DNA from: JAAYCB01 sp012744395 | GTDB taxonomy: Bacteria > Planctomycetota > Planctomycetia > Pirellulales > Thermoguttaceae | Direction: 5' to 3' | NCBI GenBank assembly: GCA_028703175.1 | Contig: JAQVNJ010000123.1 | Coordinates: 1-18,758 of the forward strand | DNA: 18,758 nt | Shown: in pieces, positions 1-6,428 of the stretch | Layout: every line of letters begins with the position of its first letter | Position numbering within the stretch: position 1 is the stretch's first letter | Notes under the pieces: generated by a model | Told to the model about the DNA's origin: nothing | Seen by the model: only the letters and a program-made list of their open reading frames with translations | Databases searched by the model: none | Made by a program: the position numbers and the translations under genes

Positions 1-162
1 CGCGACATGGCGAGGCGCACAATCGCAGGGGCTGCATGAGGAGCCGTGGCATCCTTGCATTCGGTCCGCGCATCATACTCCGGCAGGGAACGGGCTGACA
101 ATGCCAATCGCCAGCGAATCAAGGCCGAGCCCGGGCTGCCCACTCCTGGCGCCAGAGGGGCG

Positions 163-432
163 CTACGCCTTGACCTTCGCCTCGTACTCGACCAGCTTGC
201 CGCGGTCGCGCCGCCTCGACCCACGGACGGTGGCAAAGGTACCCAGCCCGATCAGGACCAGCACGACGATATAAGCCACCGCCCACACCGGTCCCTTGAC
301 ACTCGCGGCGGCGGCCGCAGTATCGCCCCCGCCCCCCTCCTCTTGGGCCAACAGCGGGCCTCCGATCACCATCCACAGAACGAACAGGCGGGTCATCAGT
401 GCAGCGGCTTTGCAGATGCGGGCTCGGAACAT
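163..432 (-). CDS. small single-pass membrane protein (unrecognised)
   Basis: This 89-residue protein matches no family I recognise. A hydrophobic N-terminal segment ending around residue 30 looks like a signal peptide (cleavage perhaps after 'LLAQ'). A Gly/Ala-rich stretch follows, then a transmembrane helix at about residues 48-69 and a basic tail (RGSRRRDRGK, then VEYEAKVKA). An internal ATG at residue 13 (position 396) gives a more typical signal peptide and may be the true start. The layout resembles small cytochrome-biogenesis or secretion accessory subunits such as CcmD, but no ccm genes are nearby, so no function is assigned. It is separated from the upstream L,D-transpeptidase gene by 180 bp containing a possible terminator and a possible promoter, so it may be transcribed alone. 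Third codon positions are rich in G/C, as in the neighbours. Confidence 0.6.
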   Translation of the reverse strand: MFRARICKAAALMTRLFVLWMVIGGPLLAQEEGGGGDTAAAAASVKGPVWAVAYIVVLVLIGLGTFATVRGSRRRDRGKLVEYEAKVKA

Positions 433-518
433 GTGAGGTCGATCCGTTCAAACGGTGGTGCCTGCGGATCGCCCGCAAGGGGCCAGGCAGATCGGCCCCG
501 CGAGCGTGACAAGACTCT

Positions 519-545
519 ATTCTAAACCAAATCTCCGCGGCGAGG
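519..545 (-). promoter_or_regulatory. candidate promoter for the small membrane protein
   Basis: On the minus strand there is a TAGAAT hexamer (519-524, 5 of 6 to TATAAT) with a weak TTTCCT about 18 bp upstream. It lies 86-122 bp before the two possible starts of the small membrane protein. The -10 is good and the -35 poor, so this is tentative. Confidence 0.35.
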
Positions 546-572
546 AAACGCCCGTTCCGCGGCAAGGTCCAG

Positions 573-593
573 AAAAAACGGCGCGGGTTCCGC
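573..593 (-). terminator. possible weak terminator after the L,D-transpeptidase gene
   Basis: Reading the minus strand just past the transpeptidase stop, a 4-bp GC stem (GCGG-AAC-CCGC, 583-593) is followed after four bases by six T (573-578). The T-run is right for an intrinsic terminator but the stem is short. Confidence 0.3.
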
Positions 594-612
594 TCGGCGG
601 GATTCATCCGGC

Positions 613-1878
613 CTAGCGGCGAATCACGATCTGCGAACCGACGGAGAGGATGTCGAAGACGTCATCGATGTCGCGATCGGCGAGGCAGACGGAGCCCGGA
701 CCCCCGGTCGAGCCAATCCGCGCCGGGTCGTTCGTGCCGTGGATCGCCACCGAGTCGTTCAACCCGATCCGCAGCTTGCCCAAGGGGTTTATCGGATCGC
801 CGGCTGCAATCACTCGGCCCGCCGGACCGTGGTACACCGGTTCAGCCATCTTCTCACGGACGGTGAATTGGCCCTCCAACTCGGGCGGCTCGGCCCCCAC
901 GCCGATCGGGAATCGGCCGGCGTAGAGGTCTTCCAGCCAGAGCACCATTTCGTGGGAATCCAGGTGGACGACGGCGCGGAATGGGCCGCGAACCACCTTC
1001 AACTGCTGCCCGGCGGTCAGCGCCCGGCGATCGCGGACGCCGTTGATCTTGGCCAGCAGCTCCCAGGGCACGTTGTACTGCTCCGCGATCTGCTCGAGGG
1101 TCTCGCCGGGCCGAACCACGTGTGCCGGCTGAAGCCAATGCTCGGTCGAGTAGATCACGCTCCCGGCCACCTGGTCGAGAAGGGCGGTCAGGGCGGCGAC
1201 CTCGGCCTCGGTCTGGTCGGGCTCGCCGTAGCGGGCGCTCAGGATGGCAAGCGTCTCGGCAAGCCGACCCTGATCAAGATCCCTCCGCGCGCTGGCCAGG
1301 AAGTCGGCGAATTCAGGGCGGATTTCGTCGGCCCGCGGCGGCTGCGAGGCGGCCGGCAGCGTTTCCACGGCAGGCCGGCCGACCGCCGGCAGGGGGGCTG
1401 CCATGCCCGGATAGGGATTCGCCTGGCTGGCCGGCGGCGGTAGCGGTGCAGCCCCACCGGTTGGCCGTTCGGCTGCCGGCGCGGCCACTTCCGACGGCGT
1501 CGCTCCGGCCAACGATCCTTCTGTCGCCGGCGGCGCGATATTGCCCCGCACCGCCGGCGGCAATGGGGCGGGTTGGAACGGCGGCGCCGGCATGTCGGCG
1601 GAGATCGGGACCGGTGGCGCCAGGTCCGCCGTGTCGGCGGCCGACGGGGGCATCCCGCTCGGGGAGTGGCTGCTCGGAGAGTGGCCGCTCAGGCCGCCCA
1701 GCGAGAACCCCGGCGCTTCGCCCATGCCCTCCGGAAGCGAAACCGATGGCGGCCCCGACTGCCAGTCTTCGGGCGCGCCGGGTGGAGGAGTTGCCGCCGG
1801 CCCGTTGATCGTCACGTACACCCCGTAGGCAACCGACGCCAGAATCGCAACCAGCAACATTGTTTTCAGCGAATTCAT
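613..1878 (-). CDS. LysM/YkuD-domain L,D-transpeptidase-like protein with altered active site
   Basis: This 421-residue membrane-anchored periplasmic protein should act on peptidoglycan. In order it shows an N-terminal hydrophobic anchor (about 5-25), a long Pro/Ala/Gly-rich linker (28-185), a helical segment (185-248), a LysM domain (about 253-297, 'HVVRPGETLEQIAEQYNVP') and a YkuD fold (301-421) with the HGTN motif at 380-383. L,D-transpeptidases normally carry S-x-G-C-I-R-[LM]. Here the gapless equivalent is GPGSVCL (394-399 plus), so the nucleophile Cys position is Ser396 and the Arg position is Cys398. The enzyme may therefore be inactive, use Ser, or use the displaced Cys. The start is an ATG with a near-perfect AAGGAGG (1885-1891) six bases upstream. 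The gene diverges from the zinc-ribbon gene across an 82-bp gap. Confidence 0.88.
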   Translation of the reverse strand: MNSLKTMLLVAILASVAYGVYVTINGPAATPPPGAPEDWQSGPPSVSLPEGMGEAPGFSLGGLSGHSPSSHSPSGMPPSAADTADLAPPVPISADMPAPPFQPAPLPPAVRGNIAPPATEGSLAGATPSEVAAPAAERPTGGAAPLPPPASQANPYPGMAAPLPAVGRPAVETLPAASQPPRADEIRPEFADFLASARRDLDQGRLAETLAILSARYGEPDQTEAEVAALTALLDQVAGSVIYSTEHWLQPAHVVRPGETLEQIAEQYNVPWELLAKINGVRDRRALTAGQQLKVVRGPFRAVVHLDSHEMVLWLEDLYAGRFPIGVGAEPPELEGQFTVREKMAEPVYHGPAGRVIAAGDPINPLGKLRIGLNDSVAIHGTNDPARIGSTGGPGSVCLADRDIDDVFDILSVGSQIVIRR

Positions 1879-1884
1879 GCTTGG

Positions 1885-1918
1885 CCTCCTTGACGATCCC
1901 TACTCCGTGGAGATTCTA
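1885..1918 (-). promoter_or_regulatory. RBS and candidate -10 of the L,D-transpeptidase gene
   Basis: On the minus strand an AAGGAGG Shine-Dalgarno (1885-1891) sits six bases before the ATG. A TAGAAT hexamer (1913-1918) matching the -10 consensus at 5 of 6 lies upstream, without a convincing -35. The RBS is firm and the promoter tentative. Confidence 0.45.
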
Positions 1919-1960
1919 TGAATCCGTTGGAGAACCACTCCCTGCCGAAGGAGCCACCTT

Positions 1961-2242
1961 GTGACCAACGACCGCTGGTTTGAGCAGCCTGGCGACGAAC
2001 TCGACGATCGCGAGTATCCCGACGACGACGACTACGATGACGACGATCACCTGTCCGAAACGGTCGCCTGCCCAGAGTGCGGCGCCGAAATCTACGAGGA
2101 TGCCGTTCGCTGTCCGGCGTGCGGCCAATACGTGACCCCTGGTGCCGGCAGCCTCTGGACCGGTCGCTCGCCTTGGTGGATTCTGCTCGCACTGGCGGGC
2201 ATTGCCGCGGTCATCTGGGTCTTCCTCACAGCCGCGCCGTAG
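1961..2242 (+). CDS. zinc-ribbon, C-terminally anchored membrane protein
   Basis: This 93-residue protein has three visible parts. First is a very acidic N-terminal region with runs of Asp at about residues 22-29. Second is a zinc ribbon with two CxxC knuckles (CPECG at about 37-41 and CPACG at about 51-55). Third is a hydrophobic C-terminal helix (about 71-90) that should place the ribbon in the cytoplasm. Such double-CxxC proteins bind one zinc and usually mediate protein or nucleic-acid contacts; the partner here is unknown. The start is GTG, supported by AAGGAG (1948-1953) seven bases upstream. A GC-rich hairpin follows 73 bp after the stop and an independent promoter lies before the next gene, so it is probably a single-gene transcript divergent from the transpeptidase. 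Confidence 0.75.
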   Translation: MTNDRWFEQPGDELDDREYPDDDDYDDDDHLSETVACPECGAEIYEDAVRCPACGQYVTPGAGSLWTGRSPWWILLALAGIAAVIWVFLTAAP

Positions 2243-2315
2243 GGCCGGCCATCGACCGAGGTTCTCCCCCGCCAAAGACCGCCATCCCGCCTGCCTGGCG
2301 CGAAGCCAAAGCGGC

Positions 2316-2352
2316 GCGAGCGGCGGGAATCATAAGAAAAAACGCCGCTCGC
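2316..2352 (+). terminator. 10-bp perfect inverted repeat with A-rich loop
   Basis: Positions 2316-2325 (GCGAGCGGCG) pair perfectly with 2343-2352. The 17-nt loop holds AATCATAAG and six A. It lies between the zinc-ribbon stop and the promoter of the sigma-54 activator. There is no T-run after it on the plus strand, so it is either a factor-assisted terminator/3'-end stabiliser or a protein site rather than a classical intrinsic terminator. Confidence 0.4.
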
Positions 2353-2407
2353 CGCTACGTCAATTCGAACAACCGCAAGACACCGACTCGCTCGGCAGGA
2401 AGAGCCG

Positions 2408-2436
2408 TTGTGCTTTCACAATCTGTGAAATACAAT
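2408..2436 (+). promoter_or_regulatory. sigma-70-type promoter with spacer-filling palindromic operator
   Basis: TTGTGC (2408-2413) and TACAAT (2431-2436, 5 of 6 to TATAAT) are separated by exactly 17 bp. Those 17 bp are a perfect inverted repeat, TTTCACA-ATC-TGTGAAA (2414-2430). Transcription would start near 2443, about 48 nt before the preferred GTG start of the sigma-54 activator. A dimeric regulator bound here would sit directly between the -35 and -10 boxes. Confidence 0.6.
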
Positions 2437-2490
2437 GGATTGTCGCCGTCGCATCTCCTTCACGATCCTTGTTATTTCCAGGTTTTGGCC

Positions 2491-4053
2491 GTGGACCGCT
2501 ATCGCGATGTCCTGTTGGAGGTCTGGCGCGAGGCTTGCCGGCATATCGAGATTGCCGAGTCGACCGCGACGATCGATCGGATTATTGCCCGGCATCTGCC
2601 GATCTCGGCGTTGCTCGTCCGCCGCATCGACCTGGAGCGATCGTCGGTGGAGACGGTTGCGACTGGCGGCGCGCCGGCGGCCTGGGCGGAAGTCACGCGG
2701 AACGAGCACCCTTCTTCCGATGGGAATTCGTTGATCCGTTGGTGCCGGCGTGGCGAGGTGGACCTGGCGGCGCGGGGCGAGTCTCCTCCGTACCCCTTGA
2801 GGTACCTTGTTCCGAAGGGGGTTGATGGCGATGTGCTTGCCGGGCCGCTCGGCCCGTCGACCGCGGCCCCGGGCGTGCTGCTGCTTGTGGCGAAGCACGC
2901 CGACCGGTTCACCGAGCAGCACAGGGAGCTGGCCCGGGCGCTTCTCGACCCCTTTTCGGCTGCCCTGGCCAACGACCATCAACTCAGGGAACTGGCCAAG
3001 CTGCGTGAGGCGGCCGAAGCCCAGAACCGCTCGCTGCTCAGCAAGCTCGGACGGCGGCGGCTCGACGATACGATCGTCGGGGCCGAATCCGGGCTGAAAG
3101 CCGTCATGGAACGGATCGAACTGGTCGTCGACTCGGACGTGCCGGTACTGATCTTCGGCGAGACGGGGACTGGCAAGGAGCTCATCGCCAGGGCGATCCA
3201 CTCACGCTCGCCGCGCCGCAAAGGGCCGGTGATCCGCGTCAATTGCGGGGCGATTCCTCCGGAATTGATCGATTCGGAGCTTTTCGGCCACCAGCGGGGC
3301 GCATTCACCGGCGCCGCGGAGACTCGCCGCGGCTGGTTCGAGCGTGCCGACGGCGGCACGCTGTTTCTCGATGAGATCGGCGAACTGCCACCGGCCGTCC
3401 AGGTCCGGCTGTTGCGCGTTCTTCAGGACGGCTGCCTCCAGCGGGTCGGCGGCGAGCAGATGATTCATGTCGACGTGCGGATTGTCGCCGCGACCAACCG
3501 CGACCTGTCGGCGATGGTCGCCGAAGGCCTGTTTCGCGAAGACCTCTGGTACCGGATTGCCGTCTTCCCGATCGTGCTTCCGCCCCTCCGCGAGCGGCAG
3601 GAAGACATCCCCACGCTGGCCGAGCATTTCGCCCGCCGCGCAGCCATCCGCTTCGGCCTGGCCGAGGTAGCGCCGAGCGAGGGCGACCTGCAAATCCTCA
3701 AATCCTACCCCTGGCCCGGCAACGTCCGCGAACTCGGCGCCGTGATCGACCGGGCGGCGATTCTCGGCGACGGGCAGACGCTCCAGGTCGCGGCCGCCCT
3801 GGGCGTCGCGCCCACGGCAAAGCCGGCGCCGGTTCCGCCACCTCCCCAGACCCGCCCCGGCGGCCCCGCGGCCACCGCCATGCCCCCCTTGGATGCGGCG
3901 ATCCGCCAGCACATCGAGTCGGCTCTCGAGCAGACCGGCGGGCGGGTCGAAGGGCCGCGCGGCGCCGCCGTGCTGCTCGATATCAACCCCCACACGCTCC
4001 GCTCCAAGATGCGCAAGCTGAAAATCGACTGGAAGAAGTTCCGGCCGCAGTAG
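2491..4053 (+). CDS. sigma-54-dependent transcriptional activator (GAF-AAA+-Fis HTH)
   Basis: This protein binds upstream of -24/-12 promoters and uses ATP hydrolysis to open sigma-54 holoenzyme complexes. With the GTG at 2491 it has 520 residues. These comprise an N-terminal GAF-type sensory region (about 20-170), a short helical linker, and a sigma-54-interaction AAA+ domain with Walker A GETGTGKE (223-230), the GAFTGA loop that touches sigma-54 (270-275) and Walker B LFLDE (D294/E295). A Pro-rich linker and a Fis-type helix-turn-helix (about 468-512) follow. The architecture is that of FhlA/NorR-like regulators; the ligand cannot be read. The frame stays open back to 2077 but that part overlaps the zinc-ribbon gene. 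I chose 2491 because the GAF homology begins there and a promoter lies just upstream; its Shine-Dalgarno is poor. No receiver domain is present. Confidence 0.9.
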   Translation: MDRYRDVLLEVWREACRHIEIAESTATIDRIIARHLPISALLVRRIDLERSSVETVATGGAPAAWAEVTRNEHPSSDGNSLIRWCRRGEVDLAARGESPPYPLRYLVPKGVDGDVLAGPLGPSTAAPGVLLLVAKHADRFTEQHRELARALLDPFSAALANDHQLRELAKLREAAEAQNRSLLSKLGRRRLDDTIVGAESGLKAVMERIELVVDSDVPVLIFGETGTGKELIARAIHSRSPRRKGPVIRVNCGAIPPELIDSELFGHQRGAFTGAAETRRGWFERADGGTLFLDEIGELPPAVQVRLLRVLQDGCLQRVGGEQMIHVDVRIVAATNRDLSAMVAEGLFREDLWYRIAVFPIVLPPLRERQEDIPTLAEHFARRAAIRFGLAEVAPSEGDLQILKSYPWPGNVRELGAVIDRAAILGDGQTLQVAAALGVAPTAKPAPVPPPPQTRPGGPAATAMPPLDAAIRQHIESALEQTGGRVEGPRGAAVLLDINPHTLRSKMRKLKIDWKKFRPQ

Positions 4054-4071
4054 CCGACAGCGGTCAGCTAA

Positions 4072-4103
4072 GTGGTCCATTTCAGAAATGATGTCAGGGT
4101 TCC
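4072..4103 (+). repeat. left terminal inverted repeat
   Basis: 32-bp repeat beginning GTGGTCCATTTC and ending GGGTTCC. Its partner is at 4341-4372, with a single mismatch at the G/A in the GGGTTCC/AGGTTCC part. Confidence 0.8.
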
Positions 4104-4112
4104 TTCAATGAT

Positions 4113-4168
4113 GTAGGTTGGGCGTGCGGCGCCCGACAGAGAACGACGGGCAGGAATGCCCATCCTAC
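4113..4168. repeat. nested hairpin inside the inverted-repeat element
   Basis: GTAGGTTGGGC (4113-4123) pairs with GCCCATCCTAC (4158-4168) at 10 of 11 positions. A tighter alternative is GTTGGGCG-TGCGG-CGCCCGAC (4117-4137), fully paired if one G-U is allowed. It resembles a REP-type palindromic unit. Confidence 0.5.
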
Positions 4169-4341
4169 CAATGAGCTTGCACGATCTTCAATCTCGCCGC
4201 ACCGCCGGGTTTCCGGGGCTCGAATCCGCATCTCCCGATCACGGTCCACTACCGCCATCTTCCGCCGAGTTCGTATCGCTCTTGAGCGAAATGCTGCAGC
4301 GATTGCGCGACATTAAAGGAACCGCTCTCGACGGGCGCTAG
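4156..4341 (+). CDS. 61-residue ORF within the inverted-repeat element
   Basis: I do not recognise this short ORF. It begins with ATG in the right arm of the nested hairpin, and its TAG uses the first base of the right terminal repeat, so it lies wholly within the element. The predicted protein has a Pro/Ser-rich middle and an amphipathic C-terminal helix (about residues 37-56, with 'FVSLLSEMLQRLRDIK'). No clear Shine-Dalgarno precedes it and codon use is less G/C-biased at third positions than in neighbouring genes. It could be a small cargo gene, a remnant of a longer gene, or chance. Confidence 0.3.
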   Translation: MPILPMSLHDLQSRRTAGFPGLESASPDHGPLPPSSAEFVSLLSEMLQRLRDIKGTALDGR

Positions 4342-4372
4342 GAACCTTGACATCATTTCTGAAATGGACCAC
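4341..4372 (-). repeat. right terminal inverted repeat
   Basis: Reverse complement of 4072-4103 with one mismatch. It ends 13 bp beyond the stop codon of the minus-strand rarA gene, so it lies in that transcript's 3' region. Confidence 0.8.
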
Positions 4373-4385
4373 GGAAAGCGGACCG

Positions 4386-5720
4386 CTATTTCGACCGCAG
4401 CCGGGCGCGGATCGCCTCGAGCCGCTGCGCCAGCTCCTGCTCGAATCCGCGATCCACCGGCCGGTAATACTCGCGCTGCACGCCCAGATAATCCTGCGCG
4501 GCGACGCCCCCTTCGTGATCGTGGGCGTACTGGTAGCCCTCGCCATGGCCAAACCGCTTCGCGCCCGGATAGTGGCTGTCGCGCAGGTGGACCGGCACGG
4601 GCAGCAGGCGGCCCTCGCGAACGTCGCGGCGGGCCTCGCCGATGCCGACGGTCGCCGCGTTTGATTTCGGCGCGCACGCCAGGTAGGTCACCGCCTGGGC
4701 CAGCGTGAGCTGGCACTCCGGCAGGCCGACCAACTCGCAGGCATGGGCCGCGGCCACCGCCAGCGGCAGCCCCCGCGGGTCGGCATTGCCCACGTCCTCG
4801 CTGGCCAGGATCACCAGCCGCCGGGCGAGGAACCGCACGTCCTCGCCCCCTTCGAGCATCCGTGCCAGCCAGTAAAGCGCAGCGTCCGGATCGCTGCCGC
4901 GAATGCTCTTGATCAGCGCGCTGGCCGCATCGTAGTGGGCGTCCCCCTGCCGGTCGTAGGCCACGGCCTTGCGCTGCACCGACTCCTCGGCCAATTGGCG
5001 CGTGAATTCCACGGGCGACTCGTGCGCCGAGAGCACCCCGATCTCCACGGCCGAGAGGGCCCGGCGGGCGTCTCCATCGCTCGTTTCCGCCAGGAACTCC
5101 AGCGCGTCGTCGTGCATGCGGACCGCGTAGGCCCCCAACCCGCGCTCGGCGTCGGCCAGCGCGCCGCGGATCACCCGCTGGATGTCGCCGACCGAGAGGG
5201 GCTCGAATTGGAACACCCGGCTGCGGCTGATCAGCGCGCTGTTGATCGCGAAAAACGGATTCTCCGTCGTCGCCCCGACGAGAATCACGACGCCGTTTTC
5301 CACTTCCGGCAAGAGCACGTCCTGCTGGGCCTTGTTGAACCGGTGGATCTCGTCGACAAACAGCAGCGTCCGCCGGGCCTCGGCGGCCAGCCGGCCGTCC
5401 GCCTCGCCGAGCAGATCGCGGAGCTCCTTCACGCCGCTCGTGACCGCGCTCAGCTGCCGGAACACACTCCGGCTTTCCGTTGCGAGCAGCCGGGCGAGGG
5501 TCGTCTTGCCGGTCCCCGGCGGCCCGCAGAAAATGACCGACCCGAGCCGATCCGCCTCGAGCAGCCTGCGGAGCAGCTTGCCCGGCCCGAGAAAATGCTG
5601 CTGGCCGACGAATTCGTCCAGTCGCCGCGGGCGCATCCGCGCCGCCAGCGGCAACGCGGCGCGGCGATTGGCGTCCTCGCCCGACTGAAAGAGCGAAGGA
5701 CCTTGTTGATTTTTCGACAT
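4386..5720 (-). CDS. rarA: replication-associated recombination protein A (RarA/MgsA AAA+ ATPase)
   Basis: RarA is a clamp-loader-like AAA+ ATPase that acts at stalled replication forks with single-stranded-DNA-binding protein. The 444-residue length fits the family. Visible motifs are Walker A GPPGTGKT (66-73), Walker B LLFVDEIHRFNK (DEIH 123-126), the family-typical sensor-1 region GATTENPFFAIN (149-160) followed by SALISRSRVF, and the C-terminal MgsA-type helical region with 'ALYWLARMLEGGEDVRFLAR'. The protein opens with MSKNQQGPSLF and reaches the AAA+ core by residue 20, so the ATG at 5720 is well placed. The stop of the glycosylase gene lies only 33 bp upstream on the same strand, which suggests a two-gene DNA-repair operon. 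Downstream it ends next to the inverted-repeat element. Confidence 0.95.
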   Translation of the reverse strand: MSKNQQGPSLFQSGEDANRRAALPLAARMRPRRLDEFVGQQHFLGPGKLLRRLLEADRLGSVIFCGPPGTGKTTLARLLATESRSVFRQLSAVTSGVKELRDLLGEADGRLAAEARRTLLFVDEIHRFNKAQQDVLLPEVENGVVILVGATTENPFFAINSALISRSRVFQFEPLSVGDIQRVIRGALADAERGLGAYAVRMHDDALEFLAETSDGDARRALSAVEIGVLSAHESPVEFTRQLAEESVQRKAVAYDRQGDAHYDAASALIKSIRGSDPDAALYWLARMLEGGEDVRFLARRLVILASEDVGNADPRGLPLAVAAAHACELVGLPECQLTLAQAVTYLACAPKSNAATVGIGEARRDVREGRLLPVPVHLRDSHYPGAKRFGHGEGYQYAHDHEGGVAAQDYLGVQREYYRPVDRGFEQELAQRLEAIRARLRSK

Positions 5721-5753
5721 GCGTGCTCAAGTCCACGGCGAGCGGGGCTCGCC

Positions 5754-6422
5754 TCAAAAATCCGGCTCGCGGACGCCCCCCTCCGGGAGCAGGTCCACCA
5801 GCGGGCACGCGGCGCACTTGGGCCGCCGGCGGCAATAGAGATGCCCGGTGCGCACCAGCAGCGCGTGGAACTCATTATACAACCGCACGTCCTCGACCAG
5901 GCCGCCTTCGAAATGGTCCTTGATCTCGTAGTAACCCGCGTCGAAACCGATCCAGCCGTGCCGGGCGAGAATCCGGTGGGTGTACGTGTCGACGACGAAC
6001 GTCGGCAGCCCGCCGGCATAGAGCAGGATCGAGTCGGCCGTCTCCGGCCCGATCCCGTTGAGCGACAACAGCTCCTCGCGCAGACTCGCCAGGCCGGTCG
6101 AGAACATCGCGTCCAAATCCCCATCGTAACGTTCGACGACGAAGCGCACGAGGCACCGCAGCCGCTTCGTCTTCACGCGATAGTAACCGGCCGGCCGGAT
6201 CAGTTCCTCAAGCTCCTCTGCCGACACCTCGTTGAGGGCAAGCGGATCGAGCAGATCGCGGTCGGCCAGGTTTCGGATCGCCTTTTCCACGTTCTTCCAG
6301 GCCGTGTTCTGAACGAGCACCGCCCCCACCATGATCTCAAAAGGTGTCTCGCCAGGCCACCAGTTCTGGGGGCCAAACGCGTCGAACAAGCGATCGTAGA
6401 CTGTCTGCAGCGTCGATGCCAT
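5754..6422 (-). CDS. HhH-GPD DNA glycosylase, endonuclease III-like
   Basis: This 222-residue protein belongs to the helix-hairpin-helix/GPD base-excision-repair superfamily. The HhH hairpin is LNGIGPETADSILL (121-134) and the catalytic Asp is D145 in 'VVDTYTHRIL'. E. coli Nth has a Lys two residues before the Ala of its 'GRKTAN' motif; here that position is E127 and no Lys lies nearby, so a lyase step is unlikely. That suggests a monofunctional glycosylase of the MagIII-like subgroup (COG2231). The C-terminus has three of four iron-sulphur Cys (C197, C203, C206); the fourth is missing. The ATG at 6422 has no Shine-Dalgarno and directly abuts a GGGTAC repeat tract. It is probably transcribed with rarA. 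Confidence 0.88.
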   Translation of the reverse strand: MASTLQTVYDRLFDAFGPQNWWPGETPFEIMVGAVLVQNTAWKNVEKAIRNLADRDLLDPLALNEVSAEELEELIRPAGYYRVKTKRLRCLVRFVVERYDGDLDAMFSTGLASLREELLSLNGIGPETADSILLYAGGLPTFVVDTYTHRILARHGWIGFDAGYYEIKDHFEGGLVEDVRLYNEFHALLVRTGHLYCRRRPKCAACPLVDLLPEGGVREPDF

Positions 6423-6428
6423 CGGTCA

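Larger units (their letters stand above)
4072..4372. mobile_element. MITE-like element with 32-bp terminal inverted repeats
   Basis: The left end (4072-4103) and the reverse complement of the right end (4341-4372) agree at 31 of 32 positions. Each end contains a perfect CATTTC-A-GAAATG palindrome (4078-4090 and 4354-4366). The 237-bp interior carries a nested hairpin region (4113-4168) and a 61-codon ORF, but no transposase. This fits a non-autonomous transposable element or other mobile repeat lodged between two convergent genes. I could not find a convincing target-site duplication, so it may be old, or a very large hairpin of another origin. Confidence 0.6.
4054..4385. other. intergenic stretch between convergent genes
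   Basis: This 332-bp gap separates the sigma-54 activator and rarA, which converge here. Nearly all of it is taken up by the inverted-repeat element 4072-4372. Apart from the 61-codon ORF inside that element I see no gene. Confidence 0.7.

Noticed and set aside
43..60. TGGCAT...TTGCAT resembling a sigma-54 -24/-12 promoter
   Set aside because: The spacing between GG and GC is 7 rather than 10 bases.
46..607. Overlapping open frames on both strands at the left edge
   Set aside because: They have no RBS, biased Arg/Pro/Gly composition and no hydrophobic or domain pattern; only the 89-residue membrane protein looks real here.
1890..1919. TTGACG near the divergent gap as a promoter for the zinc-ribbon gene
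   Set aside because: The -35 match overlaps the RBS of the divergent gene and no acceptable -10 lies 16-18 bp downstream.
2414..2430. CRP/FNR-type binding site
   Set aside because: The half-sites TCACA and TGTGA are in the reverse order and spacing (N3) to the CRP consensus TGTGA-N6-TCACA.
2077..2490. N-terminal extension of the sigma-54 activator back to 2077
   Set aside because: It overlaps the zinc-ribbon gene and runs through the hairpin and promoter; family similarity begins at the GTG at 2491.
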